Source: Gordonia spumicola
Lineage (GTDB): Bacteria > Actinomycetota > Actinomycetes > Mycobacteriales > Mycobacteriaceae
Direction of reading: 5' to 3'
Assembly: GCF_009932475.1 (NCBI RefSeq)
Contig: NZ_BJOV01000001.1
Coordinates: forward strand, 124,001 to 188,000
DNA length: 64,000 nt
The position numbers and the translations under genes are program-made. This document shows positions 40,610 through 49,728 of the stretch, one piece after another. Positions within the stretch are counted from its first letter, which is position 1. Each line of letters begins with the position of its first letter. The notes beneath the pieces were generated by a model. The model was given only the letters and a program-made list of their open reading frames with translations, searched no databases and was not told the DNA's origin.

Positions 40610-40707
40610 CTGACGTGGTGCCCACTTCACGGTGTTGACCAGCTGTTTTGGTTATCTCGCGCCGGTGTGTGTAACCTCGTTGAGGCCTTGCGGTAACGCG
40701 GGGTCAC

Positions 40708-40780
40708 GCCCCCTTAGCTCAGTCGGCAGAGCGTTTCCATGGTAAGGAAAAGGTCGACGGTTCGATTCCGTCAGGGGGCT
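40708..40780 (+). tRNA. tRNA-Thr (GGT)
   Basis: Acceptor GCCCCCT pairs with AGGGGGC; D-arm TAGCTCAGTCGGCAGAGC; anticodon GGT in the loop ATGGTAA; T arm GACGGTTCGATTCCGTC. Confidence 0.95.
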
Positions 40781-40815
40781 CGCTGGTTTCGCTTCGCAAG
40801 ACGTGGGACCGACAG

Positions 40816-40889
40816 GGCGGTGTAGCTCAGCTGGTTAGAGCGCACGACTCATAATCGTGAGGTCGGGGGATCGAGTCCCCCCACCGCTA
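40816..40889 (+). tRNA. tRNA-Met (CAT), elongator type
   Basis: Acceptor GGCGGTG pairs with CACCGCT (first pair G-U); anticodon CAT in CTCATAA; T arm GGGGGATCGAGTCCCCC. The G1-U72 pair and lack of an initiator-type C1xA72 mismatch favour the elongator. Confidence 0.9.
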
Positions 40890-40980
40890 CACATCGAATA
40901 CCCGGTGCACGCCCCGGTCCGCTACCGCGGGCCGCGATACGGGCCCGAACACAAGTTAGACGCGAAAGTAGGCAAACAAA

Positions 40981-41148
40981 GTGGCTTCCTCAACCGATGT
41001 GCGGCCGAAGATCACCTTGGCATGCGAGGTGTGCAAGCACCGCAACTACATCACCAAGAAGAATCGTCGCAACGATCCCGATCGTCTCGAGCTGAAGAAG
41101 TTCTGCCCGAACTGCGGCAAGCACGAGGCGCACAAGGAATCGCGCTGA
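40981..41148 (+). CDS. rpmG: 50S ribosomal protein L33
   Basis: A 55-residue protein from GTG 40981: [20 protein letters not shown], then [20 protein letters not shown] and [15 protein letters not shown]. The two CxxC pairs (CEVC, CPNC) make this the zinc-binding C+ form of L33. It follows the tRNA-Met as in mycobacteria and ends at a strong terminator. Confidence 0.95.
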   Translation: MASSTDVRPKITLACEVCKHRNYITKKNRRNDPDRLELKKFCPNCGKHEAHKESR

Positions 41149-41182
41149 TCATTCGTCGCTCCGCGGCATGACCCACAGCCTT

Positions 41183-41225
41183 CAAGCGGGCCACCTCACT
41201 CTGTGAGGTGGCCCGCTTGATTTTG
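41183..41225 (+). terminator. Intrinsic terminator after rpmG
   Basis: A 17-bp perfect stem (41183-41199 and 41203-41219, arm caagcgggccacctcac) with a 3-nt loop is followed by ATTTTG. Confidence 0.92.
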
Positions 41226-41379
41226 TTCGCACTCCTGGTAGGAGTGACAATCGTGGGTAACGATCGAGTATCGGTCTTTCTGTGACAGGTGACTATTGTG
41301 TGCCTGGACGCCGCAGCCCATGTGCGTCCGGGCGGTGCGACGGCGACCCGCGGGGGGTCGCGTGAGGAGTGTTCAGCAG

Positions 41380-42426
41380 ATGACGCAGCGAGCAGCGGCG
41401 ACGATGACCCCTGAGGAGATCGCCGCGCACACTCAGTCGATGGTCGGTCACGTGTACACGGTGGACGACTACTACGAGGTGGGTCGCGAGGACATCCGCA
41501 GGCATGCGCGGGCCGTGCAGGACCATCATCCGGTCCATTGGAACGAGGCGGCGGCCGCGGAGTTGGGGCACGACACGTTGATCGCCGCGCCGACGTTCAT
41601 CTCGGTGCTGGGGATCGTCGCGCAGCGTCGCCTGTTCGAGGACGTGGTGACCGGCTACGACGTGTGGCAGGTGATGCAGGCCGATCAGCGGCTGGTGTTC
41701 CACCGGCCGGTGAAGGTCGGGGATCGTCTGATCTGTGACGTGTCGCTGGAGTCGTTCCGGCAGTCGATGGGCACGGACATGATGGTCACGAAGAACATCG
41801 TGTGGAATCAGCACGACGAGCCGGTCATGACGACGTTCACGTCGTTGGTGGCTCGGCCGTCGGTCGAGGCCGATCCGGCGATGCTCGACAAGCTCGAGCA
41901 CGTGATGATGTCGACCGATCACACTCCGGACCGGGGGCGGACGGTGTTCGGCCCGTTCGACAGGTACGCGGACGCCGATCCGGTGGTGGAGCCGAAGCCG
42001 TACGGTGCGATCGATTTCGACTCGCTGACGGTAGGGCAGGAACTGCCCGCGGTCACGAAGACGCTGACGCTGGGCAATCTGGTGAACTACGCGGGTGTCG
42101 CGGGCGACCCGAACCCGATCCATTTCTCGCCGGAGGTGGCGCAGGCGATCGATCTGGAGCATCCGGTGGCGCACGGCATGCAGACGATGGGTCTGGGGGC
42201 GGGCGTGATCAGCGCGTTCGTCGGCGATCCCGCGGCCATCTACGAGTACAACGTGCGATTCACGAGCCCGGTGTTCGTCCCGCCGGTCGGATACGCCGAG
42301 GTGGACTTCACCGGAAAGGTCCGTTCGCTCGACCCGCAGACGCGTCGCGGGGTGATCGCTCTGGTCGCGAAACAGGGAGATCGGAAGATCTTCGGTCGCG
42401 CGCAGGCGCTCGTCCAGTTCGCTTAG
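41380..42426 (+). CDS. Fused HadA-HadB (3R)-hydroxyacyl-ACP dehydratase of mycolic acid synthesis
   Basis: One 348-residue chain contains both hotdog subunits that are separate HadA and HadB in mycobacteria. The N-terminal half (about 1-165) has the non-catalytic HadA-like DHHPVHWNEAAAAELGHDTLIAAPTFISVL. The C-terminal half (about 200-348) has the catalytic hydratase 2 motif GVAGDPNPIHFSPEVAQ (Asp...His) and HPVAHGMQTMG. It dehydrates FAS-II intermediates. GAGGAG lies 10 bp before ATG 41380. No hadC follows: tRNA-Trp and secE come next. Confidence 0.9.
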   Translation: MTQRAAATMTPEEIAAHTQSMVGHVYTVDDYYEVGREDIRRHARAVQDHHPVHWNEAAAAELGHDTLIAAPTFISVLGIVAQRRLFEDVVTGYDVWQVMQADQRLVFHRPVKVGDRLICDVSLESFRQSMGTDMMVTKNIVWNQHDEPVMTTFTSLVARPSVEADPAMLDKLEHVMMSTDHTPDRGRTVFGPFDRYADADPVVEPKPYGAIDFDSLTVGQELPAVTKTLTLGNLVNYAGVAGDPNPIHFSPEVAQAIDLEHPVAHGMQTMGLGAGVISAFVGDPAAIYEYNVRFTSPVFVPPVGYAEVDFTGKVRSLDPQTRRGVIALVAKQGDRKIFGRAQALVQFA

Positions 42427-42559
42427 GGGAACCGAGTTGGGGCGGGCCGCTGGTTTGCTCTACACTGAACGAGTCTGATGCTTTTCAGCTGCGCGCTGCC
42501 CTCAGGGCGGCGCGTTGGTCTTGTAAGCGAAGATCGTGCCGGGCGTGAGCCCGGCGCAA

Positions 42560-42632
<73 letters not shown>

Positions 42633-42670
42633 CCCTCGGGCAGAATGCATACGAAGGGATCGGTGAGAAG

Positions 42671-43042
42671 GTGGCCAAGCGGGATCGCAAGGCCGGCGAC
42701 GTCGACGACACGATCGAGGTCGACGACATCCGGGCCGACGACGAACTCCGTCCGAGCGGCAAGCGCTCGACGCGTGGACGTCGGACGGAAGCCGCGGCGA
42801 CTGCGGTCGCGACCTCGTCGCGCACCGCCGACAAGGGCGCGTCGTCGAGTCGCAATCCGTTCGCACGCATCTGGGCCTTCCTCAAGCAGGTCGTCAGCGA
42901 GATGCGCAAGGTCGTCTGGCCGACGCGCAACGAGATGGTGAACTACACGATCGCAGTGTTCTCGTTCCTGGTGGTCGTGACCGCGATCATCACGGGCTTG
43001 GACATCGGCTTCGCGAAGCTGGCCCTTCTGGTGTTCGGCTGA
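42671..43042 (+). CDS. secE: Preprotein translocase subunit SecE
   Basis: From GTG 42671 it has 123 residues: a long charged, disordered N-terminal extension (1-70, typical of actinobacteria), then the amphipathic helix FLKQVVSEMRKVVWPTRNEMVNYT (the conserved KVVWPTR motif) and one C-terminal membrane helix. It stabilises SecY in the Sec translocon. The start lies 38 bp after tRNA-Trp; nusG follows. Confidence 0.95.
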   Translation: MAKRDRKAGDVDDTIEVDDIRADDELRPSGKRSTRGRRTEAAATAVATSSRTADKGASSSRNPFARIWAFLKQVVSEMRKVVWPTRNEMVNYTIAVFSFLVVVTAIITGLDIGFAKLALLVFG

Positions 43043-43143
43043 CGCGTGAGCAAGCGGGCGTTTCCGCCTGCGACGCTGCGGGGGAAAACCCCGTAGTACT
43101 GACGGGCCGCAGGCCCGGGTGAGCAATGAAGGAGTTGGGCGCA

Positions 43144-43887
43144 GTGAGCACCCCGGAGAACGACATCGAATCGCCGGAGGTCGGTGACGTGACGCCTGAT
43201 GAGACGACGCAGGCCGCGCCCGAGACCGCCGCAACGCCCGAGCCGGAAGCCGACGTCGATCCCGTCGCCCAGCTGAAGGCCGAACTGCGTCGCGCACCCG
43301 GCGAGTGGTACGTCATCCACTCGTACGCGGGCTACGAGAACAAGGTCAAGACCAACCTCGAGACCCGTGTTCAGAACCTCGACGTCGGCGACTACATCTT
43401 CCAGGTCGAGGTTCCGACCGAAGAGGTCACCGAGATCAAGAACGGCCAGCAGAAGAAGGTCAACCGCAAGGTCCTTCCCGGCTACATCCTGGTCCGCATG
43501 GAACTGAACGACGAGTCGTGGAGCGCCGTGCGCAACACGCCCGGTGTCACCGGTTTCGTCGGGATGACGTCGCGTCCGTCCCCGCTGTCGCTGAAGGAAG
43601 TCCTTCAGTTCCTGCTCCCGCGCGCCGAGGTCCGCAAGGCCCAGGCCGCGAAGGCAGCAGCCGAGGCGGGCGAGAGCGTCGAGGCGGCAGCCGCGGCCGT
43701 GTCGAACCTCGTCGAGGTCGACTTCGAGGTCGGCGAGTCGGTGACCGTCATGGACGGACCGTTTGCGACCCTCCCGGCCTCCATCAGCGAGGTCAACACC
43801 GAACAGCGCAAGGTGAAGGTCCTGGTGTCGATCTTCGGCCGCGAGACTCCTGTCGAGCTCGGCTTCAACCAGGTCGAGAAGATCTGA
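43144..43887 (+). CDS. nusG: Transcription elongation/antitermination factor NusG
   Basis: From GTG 43144 it has 247 residues: an acidic N-terminal extension (1-40), the NGN domain ([20 protein letters not shown]...[30 protein letters not shown]), an Ala/Glu-rich insert (about 160-185), and a C-terminal KOW domain ([22 protein letters not shown]). AAGGAG 9 bp upstream favours this GTG over ATG 43126. It couples RNA polymerase with ribosome and Rho. Confidence 0.95.
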   Translation: MSTPENDIESPEVGDVTPDETTQAAPETAATPEPEADVDPVAQLKAELRRAPGEWYVIHSYAGYENKVKTNLETRVQNLDVGDYIFQVEVPTEEVTEIKNGQQKKVNRKVLPGYILVRMELNDESWSAVRNTPGVTGFVGMTSRPSPLSLKEVLQFLLPRAEVRKAQAAKAAAEAGESVEAAAAAVSNLVEVDFEVGESVTVMDGPFATLPASISEVNTEQRKVKVLVSIFGRETPVELGFNQVEKI

Positions 43888-43964
43888 CCGGCTTCACCCG
43901 CAAGCGTGCAATGACTTCCGCGTATCCAGCGTGCGCGGATCTGTAGGAAAAAGGACAAGAGGAT

Positions 43965-44399
43965 ATGCCTCCCAAGAAGAAGAAGATCTCCGGGATCATC
44001 AAGCTCCAGATCCAGGCAGGCGCCGCCAACCCGGCACCGCCCGTGGGTCCGGCTCTCGGTCAGCACGGCGTCAACATCATGGAGTTCTGCAAGGCGTACA
44101 ACGCCGCGACGGAATCCCAGCGTGGAAACGTCATCCCGGTCGAGATCTTCGTGTACGAAGACCGTTCGTTCGACTTCAAGCTCAAGACCCCGCCGGCGGC
44201 CAAGCTGCTGCTGAAGGCCGCAGGCCTGCAGAAGGGCTCGGGCGTGCCGCACACCGACAAGGTCGGCAAGGTGTCGATGGACCAGGTCCGCGAGATCGCG
44301 AAGACCAAGGCCGAGGACCTGAACGCCAACGACATCGACGCCGCCGCGAAGATCATCGCAGGCACCGCCCGCTCGATGGGCATCGTCGTCGAAGGCTGA
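43965..44399 (+). CDS. rplK: 50S ribosomal protein L11
   Basis: The 144-residue protein has the L11 signatures [29 protein letters not shown] (N-terminal domain, thiostrepton site) and [20 protein letters not shown]...[32 protein letters not shown]. It binds 23S rRNA in the GTPase-associated centre. Gene order secE-nusG-rplK-rplA is standard. Confidence 0.98.
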   Translation: MPPKKKKISGIIKLQIQAGAANPAPPVGPALGQHGVNIMEFCKAYNAATESQRGNVIPVEIFVYEDRSFDFKLKTPPAAKLLLKAAGLQKGSGVPHTDKVGKVSMDQVREIAKTKAEDLNANDIDAAAKIIAGTARSMGIVVEG

Positions 44400-44494
44400 T
44401 CCACTCGGATCGCACCACCAGAACATCCGTGGGAGGGCCGTGCTCGGCCCACTAACCACTAACTCCCGCCCCGCGCGGGGAGAAGGAACAGAGC

Positions 44495-45205
44495 ATGAGC
44501 AAGAAGAGCAAGGCCTATGTGGCCGCCGCTGAGAAGATCGACCGCGACAACCTTTACAGTCCGCTGGAGGCCGTGAAGCTCGCACAGGAGACGTCGTCGA
44601 AGAACACCGACGCCACTGTCGAGGTCGCCGTCCGTCTCGGCGTCGATCCCCGCAAGGCCGACCAGATGGTCCGCGGCACCGTCAACCTGCCGCACGGCAC
44701 CGGTAAGACCGCCCGCGTCATCGTGTTCGCCGCGGGCGACAAGGCCACCGAGGCCGCTGCCGCAGGCGCGGACGAGGTGGGCGCCGAGGACCTGATCGAG
44801 AAGATCCAGGGCGGCTGGCTCGACTTCGACGCCGCGATCGCGACGCCGGACCAGATGGCCAAGGTCGGCCGTATCGCGCGTGTCCTCGGACCGCGTGGCC
44901 TGATGCCGAACCCGAAGACGGGCACCGTCACCACCGACGTGACCAAGGCCGTCAACGACATCAAGGGCGGCAAGATCAACTTCCGCGTCGACAAGGCGGC
45001 GAACCTGCACTTCGTCATCGGCAAGGCGTCGTTCGACGCCGCCAAGCTCGCCGAGAACTACGGCGCCGCGTACGACGAGATCATGCGTGCGAAGCCGTCG
45101 GCAGCCAAGGGCCGTTACATCAAGAAGGTCACCGTCTCGACCAACACCGGCCCGGGCGTCCCCGTGGACCCGGCCGTGTCGCGCAACTTCCTCGACGAGG
45201 CCTGA
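44495..45205 (+). CDS. rplA: 50S ribosomal protein L1
   Basis: The 236-residue protein has [24 protein letters not shown] and the signature [23 protein letters not shown]. It binds 23S rRNA in the L1 stalk. A strong intrinsic terminator follows 30 bp after the stop, separating it from the accessory block. Confidence 0.98.
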   Translation: MSKKSKAYVAAAEKIDRDNLYSPLEAVKLAQETSSKNTDATVEVAVRLGVDPRKADQMVRGTVNLPHGTGKTARVIVFAAGDKATEAAAAGADEVGAEDLIEKIQGGWLDFDAAIATPDQMAKVGRIARVLGPRGLMPNPKTGTVTTDVTKAVNDIKGGKINFRVDKAANLHFVIGKASFDAAKLAENYGAAYDEIMRAKPSAAKGRYIKKVTVSTNTGPGVPVDPAVSRNFLDEA

Positions 45206-45235
45206 TCCAGGCCTGCTTCGAGCAGTAGCAACAAG

Positions 45236-45272
45236 AAGGCGCCTCCCGCTTCGGCGGGAGGCGCCTTTTTTG
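45236..45272 (+). terminator. Intrinsic terminator after rplA
   Basis: A 14-bp perfect stem (arm aaggcgcctcccgc, 45236-45249 and 45254-45267) with a TTCG tetraloop is followed by a T run. This is the clearest terminator in the window. Confidence 0.95.
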
Positions 45273-45627
45273 TGGTCGAGTTCCGATAATTCCTTGTTAA
45301 CGGGACATGGCCGCGGAACGCACAGGTCGGCGCGCAGGCCTGTTCTGCGCGGAGCGAGCAGAACAGCCGCGGCCGCATGTGTAGTCCGATCAGACGATGC
45401 GATGTGTCGTTCACCTGCGCTGATCCCAGTATGGGATGCCGCGCCCCGGCATTGCTCCGCGCCTGAATGACGGGGTCTGAACTGTGATGTCCGGGACTCT
45501 CTCGACACGGCGATGACGCCTGTCACGAGCCTTGAAACGACGCTTCGTCGAGGAGTAGATCCTTTCTCAGGAGGCGCGAGAAGACGCGAATCTCCAGATC
45601 CGGGTCAGACTTCACGAGGGGGAGACA
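45273..45627. other. 355-bp gap with a large hairpin and the presumed promoter of the condensation-domain operon
   Basis: No gene is supported. At 45306-45379 an inner 9-bp stem (ctgttctgc/gcagaacag, 45340-45348 and 45358-45366) lies inside outer pairing GCCGCGG/CCGCGGC. A GAGGGGGA ribosome binding site precedes ATG 45628. I see no promoter close to consensus. Confidence 0.5.
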
Positions 45628-47034
45628 ATGGAGTACAGCGAACTCGCCGACTACCCGCTGCACGGCGGGCAGACGATCGGTTGGGTGCCGACCGCGCATC
45701 CCAGTGCATGGCGACGCGACCACCGGCCGCTCTCGACAGACCATGAGACACACGTGGCGTGCGCGACGGACGCTCCCGACGCCGCTGCGGGCTCATGGAT
45801 CGGAACAGCCTTCCGCGTCGACGGACCACTCGACACGGACGCGTTCGGTGCGGCGGTCGGCGGGTGGATCGCTCGCCACGAGGCGTACCGCACCACGGCG
45901 GTCCCCGCCGTCGGCGGTCGCGGATTCACTCGGGCCACCGTGCCGGCGGAGGCGATCACCATCGAGGCGCGTAGTGCTCCTCGGCCCCGCGGAAGCGCCG
46001 AGATCTGCAGCCGGATCGAGGCCTTCTTCGCCGATGCGGTCTCGGCCGTCCGGTGGCCCCACCTGGCGGTCGTCACGGTCGAGCCGGACCCGGCGTCACC
46101 GTGGTTCACGGTGGTGTTCGCCGCGGACCACGCCGTGATGGACGCGTACACCCAGGTCATCGCGATCGCCGAGCTCACCGAGCTGTACCGGGCCCGGGTG
46201 CAGGGGCGCGCGCCGCTCCTCCCGCCGGTGGGATCGTACGTCGACTTCAGCGCGTTCGAGCGTGCGGTCGACGATGCGCTCGACCACGATCACCCCGTGG
46301 TCCGACGGTGGGCCGAGTTCCTCGGTGCGGACCGCAGCCTTCCGTCGTTCCCGCTGCCGGTTCGTCGTCCGGCTGGGGACACGGCGCCCGATCTTCAGGC
46401 GAGCCTGTCCAGATGGCTGCTCGACGCGGACGCGACCGAGGCGTTCGTCGTCGCAGCGAAGGGCTTCGGCGGATCGCAGACCAGCGGCTTCCTCAGCGCG
46501 GTCAAGACCGCGCTCGGTCGGCTCGGTGCCGACGGTTTGCGGTTCGTCATGCCGATGCATACGCGCAGCGCCCCCGAGTTCGCTGCCGCCGCAGGCTGGT
46601 TCGTCGGCGTGATGCCGGTCGACGACCCGATCGGGCGGGCGGCGTCGTTCGGCGAGACGATCGCGGGCACCTCGGCCGCGATCCGTGCCAATCGAGATGT
46701 CGTGCCCTTCTCGCTGCCACGAGTCACAAGCATCCTCGACGTTCCGGGGCGGCCGGAGTTCGTGGTCTCGTTCGTCGACGGGCGAGCGATCCCGGGCGCC
46801 GACGCCTGGACCGAACACGAACGCGCCCTCCGAAGCCGGGTGCGCAGCGGCTCCGAGGTGTACCTGTGGATCAACCGCGCCGTCGGCGGACTCAACCTGT
46901 CGATGCGGTACCCGAACAACGAGATCGCCGCATCGTCGGTCCACGCGTTCGTCGCCGAGTTCGCCGCCGTCCTCAGCGAAGTCGTCGAGACCGGCGATGC
47001 AGCGCTCGGCCGCCCCGTCCGGATCGTCCAGTGA
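45628..47034 (+). CDS. PapA-like condensation-domain acyltransferase 1
   Basis: The 468-residue protein has the fold marks of the condensation/PapA superfamily: an N-terminal FRVDGPLDTDAFGAAVGGWIARHEAYRT region, the catalytic HxxxD in AADHAVMDAY (H168, D172), and a late RPEFVVSFVDGRAIPGAD segment, resembling the SYVD motif of mycobacterial PapA proteins that acylate trehalose or polyketide alcohols. GAGGGGGA precedes the ATG. Its TGA overlaps the GTG of gene 2. A role in surface glycolipid or lipopeptide acylation is inference; no polyketide synthase or MmpL transporter is in the window. Confidence 0.8.
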   Translation: MEYSELADYPLHGGQTIGWVPTAHPSAWRRDHRPLSTDHETHVACATDAPDAAAGSWIGTAFRVDGPLDTDAFGAAVGGWIARHEAYRTTAVPAVGGRGFTRATVPAEAITIEARSAPRPRGSAEICSRIEAFFADAVSAVRWPHLAVVTVEPDPASPWFTVVFAADHAVMDAYTQVIAIAELTELYRARVQGRAPLLPPVGSYVDFSAFERAVDDALDHDHPVVRRWAEFLGADRSLPSFPLPVRRPAGDTAPDLQASLSRWLLDADATEAFVVAAKGFGGSQTSGFLSAVKTALGRLGADGLRFVMPMHTRSAPEFAAAAGWFVGVMPVDDPIGRAASFGETIAGTSAAIRANRDVVPFSLPRVTSILDVPGRPEFVVSFVDGRAIPGADAWTEHERALRSRVRSGSEVYLWINRAVGGLNLSMRYPNNEIAASSVHAFVAEFAAVLSEVVETGDAALGRPVRIVQ

Positions 47035-48392
47035 GGATCGCGGCCGGACGGGAATGGCGACCGGCCACGGGAACTGTCGTCGACTGGACGCCGACCGACG
47101 CCACCGTGGCCGCCGGCCGGGCGGCCCGTCCGCATCCGGTGGGGCCGTCGTTCCTGCAGCGGGACCACATCGTCGCCGTGCGAGCCGAGCGGGCGGCCGG
47201 AAGAGAACACCACGCCTTCACCTGCGCGACGGTCCCGGTCCCCGGAGCCCTCGATCTCGACCGGATGACGGCGGCCCTCAACGGGTTCCTCCGAGATCAT
47301 GACGGGTGGCGATCGACGTTTCGTTTCGACGGCGACGACGTGGTGCGCGGACTGGTCGACGCGTCCGACATCGAAGTGGCGCCGCACTCGTTGCCACCGG
47401 GAACCGATCCGGTTGACCACCTGCATCGTCGTCTCCCATCGACGGCCGTGTTCGACGTGTTCCCGGCGGTGGCGTTCGGAGCGGTGGCGCACGACGACTC
47501 GTTCGACTTCTACTTCGCGATAGATCACGCGTTCGGCGACGCCAGCTCCCAGGCGATCGGACTCGCCGAGATCCTGTCGAGGTACCACGGGGCCGAGGGG
47601 CCTCGACCCGTCGCGGGGGCGAGCCACATCGAACACACGGCGTCCGAGTACGCGGTCGCATCAACCATGACGACCGAGACGGAGTCGGTCCGTCGTTGGG
47701 AGTCGATTCTCGGCGGGGCCACTCCGGCGATACCGTCCTTTCCACTCGACCTCGGCATCGTGGACGGGCAGGCGGAACCGGTGCGGATCGACCAGGTCCG
47801 GATCGCCGACGCCGACCGCGCCGAGCGACTCTCCGGCTGGGCGAAGGCGTCGGGTGCCGGGCTGTCGGCGCTGGTGTTCGCGGCACTGGGGGTCACCGAA
47901 CGGAGGCTGGTGGGGCGGGACCGCTATCTGACGGCGAGCGTGCTGAGCACGCGCAGCGGTGATCACCTCGCCGCCCAGGGGTGGTACATCAATTTCGTCC
48001 CGGTGGCGTTCGACGTCCGGACCGACAGCCTCGCCGAGGTCCTCGGGTACGCGGCGCGAGGACTGGCCGTGGCGAAGGAGATGTCCGCGGACCCGGTGCA
48101 CGGCGCGCTCGGAGTGCTGATCGGCAAGGGCGTCCTTGACCCGTCGGTGATCGCGAACCCTCAGATGGTCTCGTATCTGGACTTCCGGTGGTTCCCGGCC
48201 GCGGACCGTCTGCGCGACGCGCTCATCTTCACCGGAGAAGGCGTGACCGACCACGCGTCGATCTGGATCAGCCGGACTGACGACGGGCTGTTCGCGGCCA
48301 CCCAACGGCCGGACAATCCGACAGCCGAGGCGTCGGTCGCGAAGTATTTCGACACCCTCGGTGACGTGTTGGCCTCCGTGGACACGCCGTGA
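47031..48392 (+). CDS. PapA-like condensation-domain acyltransferase 2
   Basis: From GTG 47031 it has 453 residues, related to gene 1. It has LDLDRMTAALNGFLRDHDGWRSTF, HxxxD in FAIDHAFGDAS (H166, D170), a SSQAIGLAEILSRYHG helix, and QMVSYLDFRWFPAADRL, the PapA-type motif near the C-terminus. The GTG overlaps the stop of gene 1 and its own stop overlaps the GTG of gene 3, so the three are translationally coupled. The two genes could act in order on one acceptor or form a heteromer. Confidence 0.8.
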   Translation: MRIAAGREWRPATGTVVDWTPTDATVAAGRAARPHPVGPSFLQRDHIVAVRAERAAGREHHAFTCATVPVPGALDLDRMTAALNGFLRDHDGWRSTFRFDGDDVVRGLVDASDIEVAPHSLPPGTDPVDHLHRRLPSTAVFDVFPAVAFGAVAHDDSFDFYFAIDHAFGDASSQAIGLAEILSRYHGAEGPRPVAGASHIEHTASEYAVASTMTTETESVRRWESILGGATPAIPSFPLDLGIVDGQAEPVRIDQVRIADADRAERLSGWAKASGAGLSALVFAALGVTERRLVGRDRYLTASVLSTRSGDHLAAQGWYINFVPVAFDVRTDSLAEVLGYAARGLAVAKEMSADPVHGALGVLIGKGVLDPSVIANPQMVSYLDFRWFPAADRLRDALIFTGEGVTDHASIWISRTDDGLFAATQRPDNPTAEASVAKYFDTLGDVLASVDTP

Positions 48393-49666
48393 CCACCGCG
48401 GGGCGACTCACCGCCGACGACAACCTGTTTCTGGTGATGGAGCACGTCGTCGACCTGCCGGTGGTCAACCAGGTGGTGTGGCGGCTCGAGTCCGACGTCG
48501 ACGCGGACCTGGTGAATCGGCTCGGCGACGGCCTGCACGCAGGCAGACTATCGCGGTTGGCGGTGCGTACGGCTGGCCCGACGCGCGATCTCTGGAGGTC
48601 CACACCCGACGCGGGAGTCGTCGAGACATCGGATGTGCCGGTCCGGCGGGGCGGGGAGGGCGACTGGGCCCGGACACAGCTCGAGGCACCGATCGACAGT
48701 GTCGCCGGGCCCTCGTGGAGACTGACCGCGGCACCGACCAGTGACGGGCGGGTGATGGTGTCACTGGTGTTCTCCCACGTCGTCGCGGATGGAGGTGCGA
48801 TCCTCGCCGCGGTCGACGAGGCGGTTCGAGGATGTCCCCGACCACTGGAGGTCGGCAGGCGGCGGCCCCTCACGGATTCGCTGAGTCTGGGGAGAGCGGC
48901 GGCCTCGGCCGCATGTGAAATCGTCCGGACTCGTCGGCCGAGCGCACCGCGAGAAGCACGCCCGACCGCCACCGACGAGCCGTTCACGTGTCCCACGATC
49001 GCGGTGACCGTGGACTCCGGCGTCTTCGACGCGACCGCGCGGGACGCGAACGGCACACCGAACACACTGTTCGTGGCGCTGGTGCTCGGTGTGCTCGAGC
49101 GATCGGGACGGGTGGCGACAGGTGACGACGTGCGGATCAATCTGCCGGTGTCGACTCGCCGCGACGACGATCTGCGGTCGAACGCGTCATCGGCCGCGAC
49201 CGCGGACGTGACGGTGTCGGCCGGTCGGTACGACGACCTCTCCGCGCTGCGGGCATCGTGCAAGGAGGCCTATGTCCGCAGGGAGCGAGACGTCGACCCG
49301 TTCGTGTCGACCGTCGTGGTCGCACAAGCACTTCCGGACGCGGCGGTCCGTCGGCTCGCCGCGGGTGCGGGCACTCCGCTGTGCCTGGCGTCCGCGTTGG
49401 GCGACCTGCCCGCGTCGTTCGCGACACTCGGCGGCACCGCGACGGGGCCGGTCGCCATGCGGTCGACGACTGTCGGTGCGTCGGCCGCACAGTTGGCCGC
49501 GGCGGGCGGAGGCGTCAGTGCGTGGTCGTCTCGGACTCCCGGAGTCGTCACCCTGTGCTTCGCGGGGCTGGATCCGCTGGCGATTCCGGACCGGCGGCGT
49601 CTCACGGACCTCGTCCTCGGTGAACTCGGACGCTGGGATCTGCGGGCGGAGGTGTGGTTGGACTGA
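48389..49666 (+). CDS. Condensation-domain / WS-DGAT-like protein 3
   Basis: This 425-residue member is more divergent. The motif HVVADGG (H130, D134, G135) is the full HHxxxDG-type active site in the SH form. Features such as NTLFVALVLGVLERSG, VRINLPVSTRRDDDLRSNASS and VTLCFAGLDPLAIPDR recall wax ester synthase/diacylglycerol acyltransferase C-terminal halves. It starts in a GTGA overlap with gene 2 and ends the operon. Whether it is an acyltransferase or a structural partner cannot be told. Confidence 0.75.
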   Translation: MTTAGRLTADDNLFLVMEHVVDLPVVNQVVWRLESDVDADLVNRLGDGLHAGRLSRLAVRTAGPTRDLWRSTPDAGVVETSDVPVRRGGEGDWARTQLEAPIDSVAGPSWRLTAAPTSDGRVMVSLVFSHVVADGGAILAAVDEAVRGCPRPLEVGRRRPLTDSLSLGRAAASAACEIVRTRRPSAPREARPTATDEPFTCPTIAVTVDSGVFDATARDANGTPNTLFVALVLGVLERSGRVATGDDVRINLPVSTRRDDDLRSNASSAATADVTVSAGRYDDLSALRASCKEAYVRRERDVDPFVSTVVVAQALPDAAVRRLAAGAGTPLCLASALGDLPASFATLGGTATGPVAMRSTTVGASAAQLAAAGGGVSAWSSRTPGVVTLCFAGLDPLAIPDRRRLTDLVLGELGRWDLRAEVWLD

Positions 49667-49728
49667 CGTCTGCGGGCCTGTGGACAACCTGTTCGACCGT
49701 GTCGGGGGTGCTCGATACCCTGTGGGGC

